Of a DNA stretch of 19,195 nucleotides, positions 1-6,718 are shown one piece after another (position 1 is the first letter of the stretch; every line of letters begins with the position of its first letter). Source of the stretch: Planctomycetota bacterium (GTDB lineage Bacteria > Planctomycetota > Phycisphaerae > WQYP01). A program made the position numbers and the translations under genes. The stretch lies in assembly GCA_021818565.1 (NCBI GenBank), contig JAKATV010000303.1, forward strand, positions 1 through 19,195, given 5' to 3'. Under the pieces are notes generated by a model. The model was not told the origin of the DNA. It saw nothing but the letters and a program-made list of their open reading frames with translations, and did no database searches.

Positions 1-2
1 CG

Positions 3-1625
3 GAAAGGTTGACTGAGGATCTGTGCAACCTGCGGGTATTCCCCTTTACGCAGCGCGCTCACGGGGCGCTGGAGGTTTTTCATAAAGTAGTGATACTGTG
101 CAGAACTCCCGAAAATGATCCTCCGGAGAACGCGAAATACAGACAGGCTAAGATAGATACGCTGCTGATAAAGCTGGGCGGCAAAACCTTGCCGGAACTG
201 CAGAATGAACTTTGCAACTACACTATTTACAATTGCGAGTTAGACCCCGACGTTCTCGACACATGGTTCTCTTCCGCCCTCTGGCCATTATCCACCATGG
301 GCTGGCCCAGGAATGGCACCAGCGATAAACTTGAAGATCAACTGCTGCCGTATTTCTACCCCACCAGCGTGCTATCCACCGCACGGGAAATTTTAACGCT
401 CTGGGTGGCGCGCATGGTGATGTTCGGGCTGTATCTCCATGGCGATGTGCCATTCAAACAGGTGTACATACATGCGGTCATTCAGGATGGCAACGGCAAG
501 CCGATGAAAAAATCGCTGGGTAACGGCGTGGATCCTGTGGATATTGTGGAAAGCCACGGGGCGGATGCATTGCGATTCACCTTGGCTTCCATGGCCACGG
601 AAACCCAGGACATCCGCCTGCCCGTGGTCAAGGATAAAGAAAGCGGCAAAAACACCAGCCCCCGTTTTGATGCCGGCCGCAATTTTGCCAATAAAATCTG
701 GAATGCCTCGCGGTTTATTTTGTCCAACATTGAACTAAGCACCGTGCCAACACTGGATGAGGTTATCCAGATCGCCGATGGCAAATACCTTGAAGATCGC
801 TGGATTTTAAGCCGCCTCAATAACACGGCGGACCAATTGGGCGGCTTGGAGCGTTCGCCGGGCCGTCCGGGATTAATTGACGAATTCCGATTTCCGGATG
901 TCTGCTCCACGCTCTACAGCTTTTTCTGGAACGATCTGTGCGATTGGTATCTGGAAATCGCCAAAGCGCGTATCCGGCGGAAAGATCCGCATGTGCAGCG
1001 TATCTTGTTGTATGTGCTGCGGAGCAGCCTGGCGTTGCTGCATCCGGTGATGCCGTTTATTACCGAAGCCCTTTGGGAAAAATTGCCCGGATCAAACAAT
1101 TTGCTCATGCTTACGGCATTTCCCCGCTCTGATGATCGCCTGAATTACCCCGAAGCCGAAGCTAAAATCCAGACGATTCAAGAAATTACCCGCGCCATTC
1201 GGGATATTCGCAATCAATATAATGTGGATTTGAAACGCACGCTGGAAACAACGATTCAAACGCAGGCCGCCGATGCCGTTATTATTTCCGGCGGGGCGGA
1301 AATAATTCAAACGCTCGCGAACGCCAAACTCATCGCGGTCGGCCTGGACGCAAAAAAACCGGAAAACTCCGCCACCGCGGTAGTGGGGTCTACGCGTATT
1401 TTTGTTTCCGACGTTATTGACCGAACCGCGGAATTGGCCCGTTTGGAAAAGCGCCGATCTGAGCTTGAAAAGCTCATCGCCTCAAGCAACGCCAAATTAG
1501 GCAATGACGCGTTTGTCGCCAAAGCGCCGGCGGCTGTCGTACAAGGCTTACGCGACCAACTGCGACGCCAGGGAGCTGAACTTTCCACCGTCCAAAACAG
1601 CCTCGCCGAATTAGCCGCGCCGTAG
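3..1625 (+). CDS. valS: Valyl-tRNA synthetase, C-terminal part (5' end off the window)
   Basis: Class Ia aminoacyl-tRNA synthetase that charges tRNA-Val in the cytoplasm. The frame is open to the left edge, so this is a partial gene of about 541 residues lacking the HIGH motif and most of the editing domain. Recognisable parts are the DPDVLDTWFSS block typical of ValRS (around residue 80), a KMSKS-region block ending in KKSLGN (about 170), the helical anticodon-binding domain containing FFWNDLCDWYLE (about 310), and a C-terminal coiled-coil arm (LEKRRSELEKL to the end) ending at the usual place. The first ~75 visible residues are not a stretch I can align by eye to ValRS; they may be a lineage insertion. 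The KMSKS loop reads PMKKS, keeping only the second lysine and the last serine. A TTG at position 9 is an internal codon, not the start. Confidence 0.93.
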   Translation, partial: ERLTEDLCNLRVFPFTQRAHGALEVFHKVVILCRTPENDPPENAKYRQAKIDTLLIKLGGKTLPELQNELCNYTIYNCELDPDVLDTWFSSALWPLSTMGWPRNGTSDKLEDQLLPYFYPTSVLSTAREILTLWVARMVMFGLYLHGDVPFKQVYIHAVIQDGNGKPMKKSLGNGVDPVDIVESHGADALRFTLASMATETQDIRLPVVKDKESGKNTSPRFDAGRNFANKIWNASRFILSNIELSTVPTLDEVIQIADGKYLEDRWILSRLNNTADQLGGLERSPGRPGLIDEFRFPDVCSTLYSFFWNDLCDWYLEIAKARIRRKDPHVQRILLYVLRSSLALLHPVMPFITEALWEKLPGSNNLLMLTAFPRSDDRLNYPEAEAKIQTIQEITRAIRDIRNQYNVDLKRTLETTIQTQAADAVIISGGAEIIQTLANAKLIAVGLDAKKPENSATAVVGSTRIFVSDVIDRTAELARLEKRRSELEKLIASSNAKLGNDAFVAKAPAAVVQGLRDQLRRQGAELSTVQNSLAELAAP

Positions 1626-1742
1626 GGTGTCCGAGTCATGGAAGTTTACCCGCATTCCAACACGGTGCCGTGCGGTATCAATCGTGACGAATAGACAGCC
1701 TTGGTGGCATCGAACGGCATTTCGCCCCCAACACAACGCTGC

Positions 1743-1759
1743 CGCATTGAGCTAATGCG
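1743..1759 (+). other. Small inverted repeat between convergent genes
   Basis: The arms CGCATT and AATGCG form a 6-bp stem with a 5-nt loop in the 234-bp gap between the 3' ends of valS (+) and the coiled-coil gene (-). The place suits a bidirectional terminator, but no run of T follows on either side. The rest of the gap shows nothing recognisable. Confidence 0.25.
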
Positions 1760-1859
1760 ATGTCACGGCGTGACAAACAACACCGCAAAATTTAAAATAG
1801 CAAATTTCGGATTCCAACCGGAACTGATCCATGCTATTGTGAACACTGAACTGCTTTTA

Positions 1860-2567
1860 TTATTTGTGATACGCCAGCAGCAGCAGCATGGTGATCAATG
1901 ACACCAGCGCCATGACAAATGCGCCATTGACCATCCAGGTATTGCGACTCTTGGATTTTTCAATCCATTCCTGCACTTGCATCGCCGATGACGCATAACT
2001 GTTGCGCACCTGTTCCAAGCAATCCACCGCGTGGTTGTTGGCCGCCTGCAAACGGTCAATCATCATAGAAAACCGGTTGAATGATTCCACCAGTTGCCGG
2101 TCAATTTCATTCCCCGTTTCAATTTGTTCGCGCAGTCGCCGCATACATTCCGTGGAATCTTTTCCTACCGCAATACTGGAAAGCGCTTCATTAATTTTTT
2201 TCTGTTGCTGTGCGTGCATCGCCAGGCGATCGGTCACGACATCCAACATCTGGGCCTGCATTCGGCTGGTTTGCGGCAATGCTTCCACAGCATGGGGCAT
2301 CGCGGTTAAACGCTGCAACAGTTCTTCCTGCCGCCGCACCTGCCCATCAAGCAATCCGCGCAGTTCCTGTACCGTTTCCAAAAGTGAATCGTAGCTTTGC
2401 TGAAGTTTGTAGTTGTTAGTTTCAGGGATCGCCGGCCCGACGCGCGAAAGCACATCCGGATTGTTGGAGTTTGTCTCTGATTGCTTTAACGCACCCCACG
2501 CCTGATAATCCACAATCGTCGGCTGATTCCCGCCAATCGCCCGCTTAATTGCTTCCATCATACCCAT
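1860..2567 (-). CDS. Hypothetical coiled-coil protein with a C-terminal membrane anchor
   Basis: I do not recognise a family. The protein has 235 residues. The first ~60 are soluble and Asn/Ser-rich. A long Gln/Glu/Leu-rich helical region (about 60-205) is probably coiled coil. One hydrophobic segment lies at the extreme C-terminus (about 213-232, VNGAFVMALVSLITMLLLLA), followed only by YHK. There is no signal peptide, so a tail-anchored inner-membrane protein with a cytoplasmic coiled coil is the simplest picture. The start ATG is preceded by GGAG nine bases upstream; an alternative ATG lies two codons in. It sits convergent to valS and 108 bp downstream of the next minus-strand gene, so it may be transcribed separately. 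No function is claimed. Confidence 0.75.
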   Translation of the reverse strand: MGMMEAIKRAIGGNQPTIVDYQAWGALKQSETNSNNPDVLSRVGPAIPETNNYKLQQSYDSLLETVQELRGLLDGQVRRQEELLQRLTAMPHAVEALPQTSRMQAQMLDVVTDRLAMHAQQQKKINEALSSIAVGKDSTECMRRLREQIETGNEIDRQLVESFNRFSMMIDRLQAANNHAVDCLEQVRNSYASSAMQVQEWIEKSKSRNTWMVNGAFVMALVSLITMLLLLAYHK

Positions 2568-2675
2568 GGGTAAGAACTCCTACGCGGCCCTTTCATCTAT
2601 TATAACAACGCGGCACTCGCTTTAATAATGCCCCGAGGCTCGGCAAATCCTGATTTGCAGGCTCTTAAACGGGCA

Positions 2676-3362
2676 CTACTTACTGGTTGTGGCTGGCGTC
2701 GCCGCCGGCATGGTCATTGGCGTATTATCAGACGTTCCTGCCTTACCCGCTTCCTTAGTAGCCGCGGGCATGGTGGCTGGGGCCGGCATTTCGGGCTTTA
2801 CATTTTGTCCGATTGGCAAATCAACCGATTCGCACAGCAGCACCAGGCCCAGTTTGTTGTTATCCCAATGATCATATTGGTGATAAACCTGCGTTTTGCC
2901 GTTCGCACGAATCTGCAAGGTCATGGCATTTCGCTGGTAATTATCCACCGGGCTGTTCCAATAGTGCCAAGTAAAGGCATTATTCAGCAGCCCGTTCCGC
3001 GTAATTTCATTCCACATCGCCTGAAGCTGATCATGCGTCAGCGGCGTGTCCACTTGATCCTGCGATGCAATGTGGTTTTTGTAATCGGCAAAAGTCGTAT
3101 ACGTCGTGCGGCTCATCATGTCGCGGGCGGAAATAACTTGATGCACGTGCTGCCGACTAAAATACGTATCCGTATTGCGATCAATAACAATCGACAGATC
3201 CGCCGGATAGGGCGTTACCACCAGAGGTTTTCGCGCTGCAAACGGGTTACTGGTTACCGCACCGCAGCCCGCAAGGCTCAATGCGCCACCCGCAGTCAGC
3301 AGCATCACGAGGGTCAAAACAACATTCCGGATATTGAGTCGGCTGGTCCATGTTGGACGCAT
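2676..3362 (-). CDS. Putative lipoprotein of unknown function
   Basis: 228 residues from the ATG at 3362, which has an AAAGGA ribosome site seven bases upstream. The frame stays open further upstream, but that part would run into the divergent gene at 3536, so the longer start is rejected. The N-terminus is a classic lipoprotein signal: basic start (MRPTWTSR), hydrophobic core and lipobox SLAGC with Cys33. The mature part is Asp/Asn/Tyr/His-rich, about residues 40-190, with no motif I recognise. The last ~40 residues are low complexity (repeated Pro-Ala-Thr-Met, e.g. MPAAT occurring more than once), which resembles a linker or wall-facing tail. Likely anchored on the periplasmic face. A good promoter lies just upstream. 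Confidence 0.7.
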   Translation of the reverse strand: MRPTWTSRLNIRNVVLTLVMLLTAGGALSLAGCGAVTSNPFAARKPLVVTPYPADLSIVIDRNTDTYFSRQHVHQVISARDMMSRTTYTTFADYKNHIASQDQVDTPLTHDQLQAMWNEITRNGLLNNAFTWHYWNSPVDNYQRNAMTLQIRANGKTQVYHQYDHWDNNKLGLVLLCESVDLPIGQNVKPEMPAPATMPAATKEAGKAGTSDNTPMTMPAATPATTSK

Positions 3363-3400
3363 AGCAGAATCCTTTCGCCAAACAACTGGTCTAGTGCAGT

Positions 3401-3429
3401 AGTATACCGCCAAACCCCTGGTATGCGAA
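3401..3429 (-). promoter_or_regulatory. Sigma-70-like promoter of the lipoprotein gene
   Basis: On the minus strand, a -35 TTCGCA (4 of 6 consensus bases) is separated by exactly 17 bp from a -10 TATACT (5 of 6). The predicted transcript would start near 3394 and carry a ~32-nt leader with the AAAGGA site. Seen by eye only. Confidence 0.45.
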
Positions 3430-3482
3430 AGTGTATCACGGCCACTATCGCGGCGATCCATTCCATGAGCGGGCATATTCGC

Positions 3483-3488
3483 TACAAT
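3483..3488 (+). promoter_or_regulatory. Possible -10 element of the 81-aa gene / TatD-like pair
   Basis: TACAAT lies about 48 bp before the start codon of the plus-strand gene in the 173-bp divergent region. The hexamer 16 bp upstream (TTCCAT) is a poor -35, so this is a weak call. Confidence 0.3.
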
Positions 3489-3535
3489 CATGATGAAATC
3501 GCGGCCCCAGGCCGGACTCTTACAGGAGTTCACAC

Positions 3536-3781
3536 ATGCAGAAGTCAGAAACCTCACCGGGAGATTTAACCGCCACGGAGGTTCTCGATACATATTTCCT
3601 TGAGGCCCGTGCCCGGCTTATTGAATTGGCAGCCACGTTGGATCGTATCGATCGGGCGGCGGGAAGTCAGGCTGTGCAATCGGATGCCCGGCTGAAGTTT
3701 ATCCAAGATTCCCTGCGGATACTGCAACGCCCGCAGCCGGGGCGAGCCAAGGCCGTTCAGGAACTTTACTCATTGAAATAA
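3536..3781 (+). CDS. Small conserved-looking protein upstream of the EboB-like hydrolase
   Basis: 81 residues, with start ATG preceded by AGGAG at good spacing. The protein is acidic and Leu/Ala/Arg-rich, probably all alpha-helical, with the block DTYFLEARARLIELAATLDRID near the N-terminus and a GRAKAVQELYSL end. It has no signal peptide or membrane segment. It ends 25 bp before the TatD-like gene on the same strand, so the two are probably co-transcribed and functionally linked. I have an impression of similar short proteins beside EboB-like hydrolases in other genomes but cannot verify it here. No function is assigned. Confidence 0.65.
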   Translation: MQKSETSPGDLTATEVLDTYFLEARARLIELAATLDRIDRAAGSQAVQSDARLKFIQDSLRILQRPQPGRAKAVQELYSLK

Positions 3782-3806
3782 CAGCGTAACGCGGAGCACT
3801 TGGACA

Positions 3807-4661
3807 ATGTTTTTTATTGACCCCCATATCCACATGGTTTCCCGCACGACGGCGGATTATGAAATGCTGGCGCTATCTGGTGTGGTGGCGGTCAGCGAGC
3901 CGGCATTTTGGGCTGGCTTTGATCGGTCACCGGCCGGCTTTGTCGATTATTTTCGGCAATTAACGGAATTCGAACCGCGCCGGGCAGCCCAATTTGGCAT
4001 TCAGCATTATTCCTGGATTTGCCTGAATCCCAAGGAGGCGCAGGATCTGGGCAAAGCTCGCGAAGTGCTGGCGGAAATTCCCAAGTTTTTATCCTGCCCG
4101 AGCGTGCTGGGCATCGGAGAAATCGGCCTGAATAAAAACACGCCCAATGAGGCTAAAGTATTTCAACAGCACGTGCAGATCGCCATTGATGCGGCAAGCC
4201 AAGGCCCGTCTGGTGCCAAACACGCCCTGATTCTCATTCACACCCCGCACCTGGAAGACAAACTCAAGGGCACACGGATGATTTTGGAAATGCTGCGTGA
4301 TTTTGGTTCCGCCATTGATCCCGCCCGCGTCCTGATTGATCATGTGGAGGAACATACCATTGAACTGGTAAAAGACGCCGGCTACTGGGCCGGCATGACC
4401 ATTTATCCCATCAGCAAAGCCACGCCCGCCCGCGCTGTGGACATGATTGAAATGTACGGCCCCCAGCGTTTATGCGTCAACGCCGCCGCCGACTGGGGAA
4501 TCAGCGATCCCTTAAACACCCACCGCACCATGCTGGAAGCCCAGCGCCGCGGCCACCGACTGCCTGAACTGTTACAAGTATTTCATAACAACCCCGCGGA
4601 ATTCTTTGGCCAGAATTCCAAATTTGCGGTCAAACCCATCAAGGTGCAGCCGCTGTCGTAA
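3807..4661 (+). CDS. TatD-family metal-dependent hydrolase, EboB-like
   Basis: 284 residues in the amidohydrolase/TatD TIM-barrel superfamily. Visible metal-ligand motifs in order are DPHIH (His7, His9), GEIG (Glu105), LIHTPH (His145), IDHVEE (His179) and ADWG (Asp229), with even spacing through the barrel. TSRTT-like SRTTADYE after the first motif, the EPAFW block, HYSWICLNPKEA and the ADWGISDPL block resemble EboB, the TatD-like protein of ebo gene clusters involved in transport of specialised precursors to the periplasm. The other ebo partners (UbiA-type prenyltransferase, EboD/E/F) are not in the window, so the ebo role is uncertain. Start ATG has only a weak upstream GGAG. Substrate unknown. 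Confidence 0.8.
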   Translation: MFFIDPHIHMVSRTTADYEMLALSGVVAVSEPAFWAGFDRSPAGFVDYFRQLTEFEPRRAAQFGIQHYSWICLNPKEAQDLGKAREVLAEIPKFLSCPSVLGIGEIGLNKNTPNEAKVFQQHVQIAIDAASQGPSGAKHALILIHTPHLEDKLKGTRMILEMLRDFGSAIDPARVLIDHVEEHTIELVKDAGYWAGMTIYPISKATPARAVDMIEMYGPQRLCVNAAADWGISDPLNTHRTMLEAQRRGHRLPELLQVFHNNPAEFFGQNSKFAVKPIKVQPLS

Positions 4662-4883
4662 AGTCGCAGGCTATTTGGCCTGTCGGTTGAGGACGCGGAG
4701 GGGTGCAGAAAATCAGGGCGGGGACACCGACCTTGCCGTCGTTGATAGTGGCGGCACGGCAGCAAAGCAACAGATTGGGATAAACTGGCTGCAGGACAGC
4801 CACAATTATAAGACACTGGGCCTTGAGGCAACATTTAGGAATAATTCTCAAATCGCATCCCAGATCTGACCGCAACCCAATCA

Positions 4884-4907
4884 GCCGCCCACGTTGCCGG
4901 TGGCGGC
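4884..4907. terminator. Candidate bidirectional hairpin between convergent genes
   Basis: GCCGCC(C)AC pairs with GTGGCGGC, giving eight base pairs with one bulged C and a 7-nt loop. It lies in the 267-bp gap between the 3' ends of the TatD-like gene (+) and the lipoprotein gene (-). The following T-tract is weak (GTTTGCAATT on the plus side), so this is a tentative terminator. The rest of the gap holds nothing recognisable. Confidence 0.35.
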
Positions 4908-4928
4908 GTTTGCAATTGCGGCAGGAAT

Positions 4929-5612
4929 TTATTTCGCAGCCGCCGGCTCAACGGTGGGTAAAACTTTTATTTTAATAACTCTCTGATCCGTAAATACCTG
5001 GCCCGTCAGGGCGTCCTTAAATGTCAGATGGAATGTGATGCTGTGATTCACCGGGGGCTTTTTCCAGGGGCAGTTGAAGCAAAATTCATTGAGACCGAAA
5101 TTTCCGTACCACAATTTTTTGGACTGCCGGGGCGTAAAAACCCACTGACCAATGCGTTGCGAGCCATGCGCTATTCCTAGGTCAAAGGCTTCAATGGTAA
5201 ATGTGCCCGTGGCTGGTAATACCAGATTGCCCGGCATCAGTGTGCGGACAAACACGCGAAACCCGTTGAGTGAATGGGAATTTTTCAGGTGGGCCACCGC
5301 GGTATCGGACGTTACCCGCACGGCGCTGACCGTAAAAAGTTCTGATAAACGTTTGGGCGGCAAGGTGGGGATTCGCTTGGTATGCGAAGCCAACTGCGCC
5401 TTGAGTTCGGCAATGGTGTGGTTCTGCCGCTGAATTGTGGATTGCAAAGCGGCATTTTTATTTTGTAATTGGACATTCTGGCTATACAGCGGCGCGTTGC
5501 TTTTGTAGTTGGCGCATCCGCCGGTGCCAAAAATGAACAAGCCACCACCCAGCACTGCTGCCACAAACAGTCCGGGGCCTTTGAAAATACGTCGCATAAT
5601 GGAATCCGTCAT
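4929..5612 (-). CDS. Putative coiled-coil lipoprotein
   Basis: About 227 residues from the ATG at 5612; a GTG at 5624 and an ATG at 5597 are alternatives. The 5597 start gives the cleanest signal (MRRIFKGPG, hydrophobic core, GTGGC lipobox). After the lipid Cys comes an Asn/Gln-rich heptad-like stretch (QNVQLQNKNAALQSTIQRQNHTI, trimmed here by eye to residues ~40-75), then a probable beta-rich domain with paired aromatic/Cys motifs (FCFNCPW) and a Val/Lys end. The gene begins directly after the clpP stop codon (15 bp), suggesting read-through transcription from clpP. No family recognised; a role in envelope protein assembly would be a guess. Confidence 0.65.
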   Translation of the reverse strand: MTDSIMRRIFKGPGLFVAAVLGGGLFIFGTGGCANYKSNAPLYSQNVQLQNKNAALQSTIQRQNHTIAELKAQLASHTKRIPTLPPKRLSELFTVSAVRVTSDTAVAHLKNSHSLNGFRVFVRTLMPGNLVLPATGTFTIEAFDLGIAHGSQRIGQWVFTPRQSKKLWYGNFGLNEFCFNCPWKKPPVNHSITFHLTFKDALTGQVFTDQRVIKIKVLPTVEPAAAK

Positions 5613-5626
5613 CAGGTGCCACACGG

Positions 5627-6349
5627 TTATTGATCCGGCGATTCCGTATCCGCGCTGGGCGGTGCCAAGTCACCGCCGCGCGTGGGCGAAGCCGGCTCGA
5701 TCATTCGGGTAAGTTTTTTATCGACCACGCCATAAGCGATGGCTTCTTCCGCTTCCAGCCACAGGTTGCGATCACAATCCCGATGAATTTTATCCACGGT
5801 CTGCCCGGAATGCTCGGAGAGAATCTCATACATTCGCTGGCGCAGACGAATCATTTCCTTGGCTTCAATGGCCAGGTCTGTGGCGGTACCTTGCATCACC
5901 CCGCCGATCAGCGGCTGGTGAATCATCACCCGGCTGTTCGGAAGCGCATAGCGTTTGCCCTTTTTCCCCGCTGCCAGAAGCCACGCGCCCATGCTGGCCG
6001 CCAGGCCGACACAGGTTGTGGCTACATCACAACGCAAAAACTGCATGGTGTCATAAATCGCCAAGCCGGCGGTCACCGAACCGCCCGGGCTGTTGATATA
6101 AAAATTAATATCTGTTTTGGAATCTTCATTGGAGAGAAACAGGAGTTGTGCGATCACCAGGTTGGCGATTTCATCGTCAATGGGACCGGCAAGAAAGATA
6201 ATGCGATCCCGCAGGAGCCGGGAAAAAATATCGTAGGATCGTTCGCCTCGGCCGCTTTTTTCAACCACAATGGGAACCAAGTTGTTCGCCGAGGGATCAA
6301 GTTGCATTGTTTGCCGCACCACCGAGGCCGGATCATTGGAAAATTTCAT
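5627..6349 (-). CDS. clpP: ATP-dependent Clp protease proteolytic subunit
   Basis: 240 residues. Serine peptidase (family S14) that forms the tetradecameric chamber of the Clp protease with an AAA+ partner in the cytoplasm. The catalytic triad is visible: Ser119 in LAASMGAW, His144 in VMIHQP and Asp191 in HRDCDR. The oxyanion loop NSPGGSV (about 86-92) and the N-terminal LLRDRIIFLAGPI block are typical. An AAGGAG site sits eight bases before the ATG. The N-terminus is about 30 residues longer than in E. coli (propeptide-like) and a Pro/Asp/Ser-rich tail extends the C-terminus. Neither tig nor clpX is adjacent. A perfect TTGACA hexamer lies upstream at 6430-6435 on this strand, but I see no matching -10. 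Confidence 0.95.
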   Translation of the reverse strand: MKFSNDPASVVRQTMQLDPSANNLVPIVVEKSGRGERSYDIFSRLLRDRIIFLAGPIDDEIANLVIAQLLFLSNEDSKTDINFYINSPGGSVTAGLAIYDTMQFLRCDVATTCVGLAASMGAWLLAAGKKGKRYALPNSRVMIHQPLIGGVMQGTATDLAIEAKEMIRLRQRMYEILSEHSGQTVDKIHRDCDRNLWLEAEEAIAYGVVDKKLTRMIEPASPTRGGDLAPPSADTESPDQ

Positions 6350-6443
6350 TCAATACGCTCCTTCTTGCGTTATATCCATCCCCTTAGCGTAGCGGGGCAA
6401 ACAATCCATGGCAACTCTCGACGGGCATCTGTCAAGCCCAGAC

Positions 6444-6472
6444 TTGTAGCGGCGGGGCGGCTCGGATATTCT
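6444..6472 (+). promoter_or_regulatory. Possible promoter of the tRNA-Gly gene
   Basis: TTGTAG, then 17 bp, then TATTCT, ending 24 bp before the tRNA 5' end. The -35 matches consensus weakly and the -10 moderately; position and spacing are what support it. Confidence 0.35.
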
Positions 6473-6495
6473 TTATTTTGTCGAACGGACGCTTT

Positions 6496-6567
<72 letters not shown>

Positions 6568-6718
6568 TTCCATCAAGGCTGTTTACCGACGGTGCCATTG
6601 ACTTCGCCCTGGGATAGACCGGGGAATCAGTAAGCATTTACGGGCAAAGCAGGAATTGTCGGCGGTTGAATTCCGTCAACTGCATTCCCTCCAGCACCCG
6701 AACATCATTGTCCTTCTA

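Noticed and set aside
2628..3569. Long plus-strand open frame of 313 codons opposite the lipoprotein gene
   Set aside because: Arg/His/Ile-rich shadow of the minus-strand lipoprotein, which has a lipobox, a ribosome site and a promoter.
6664..6680. Terminator hairpin after the glycosidase gene
   Set aside because: Only a 5-bp stem (GTTGA/TCAAC) with no T-tract on the minus strand; too weak to call. The 151-bp gap 6568-6718 holds nothing else recognisable.
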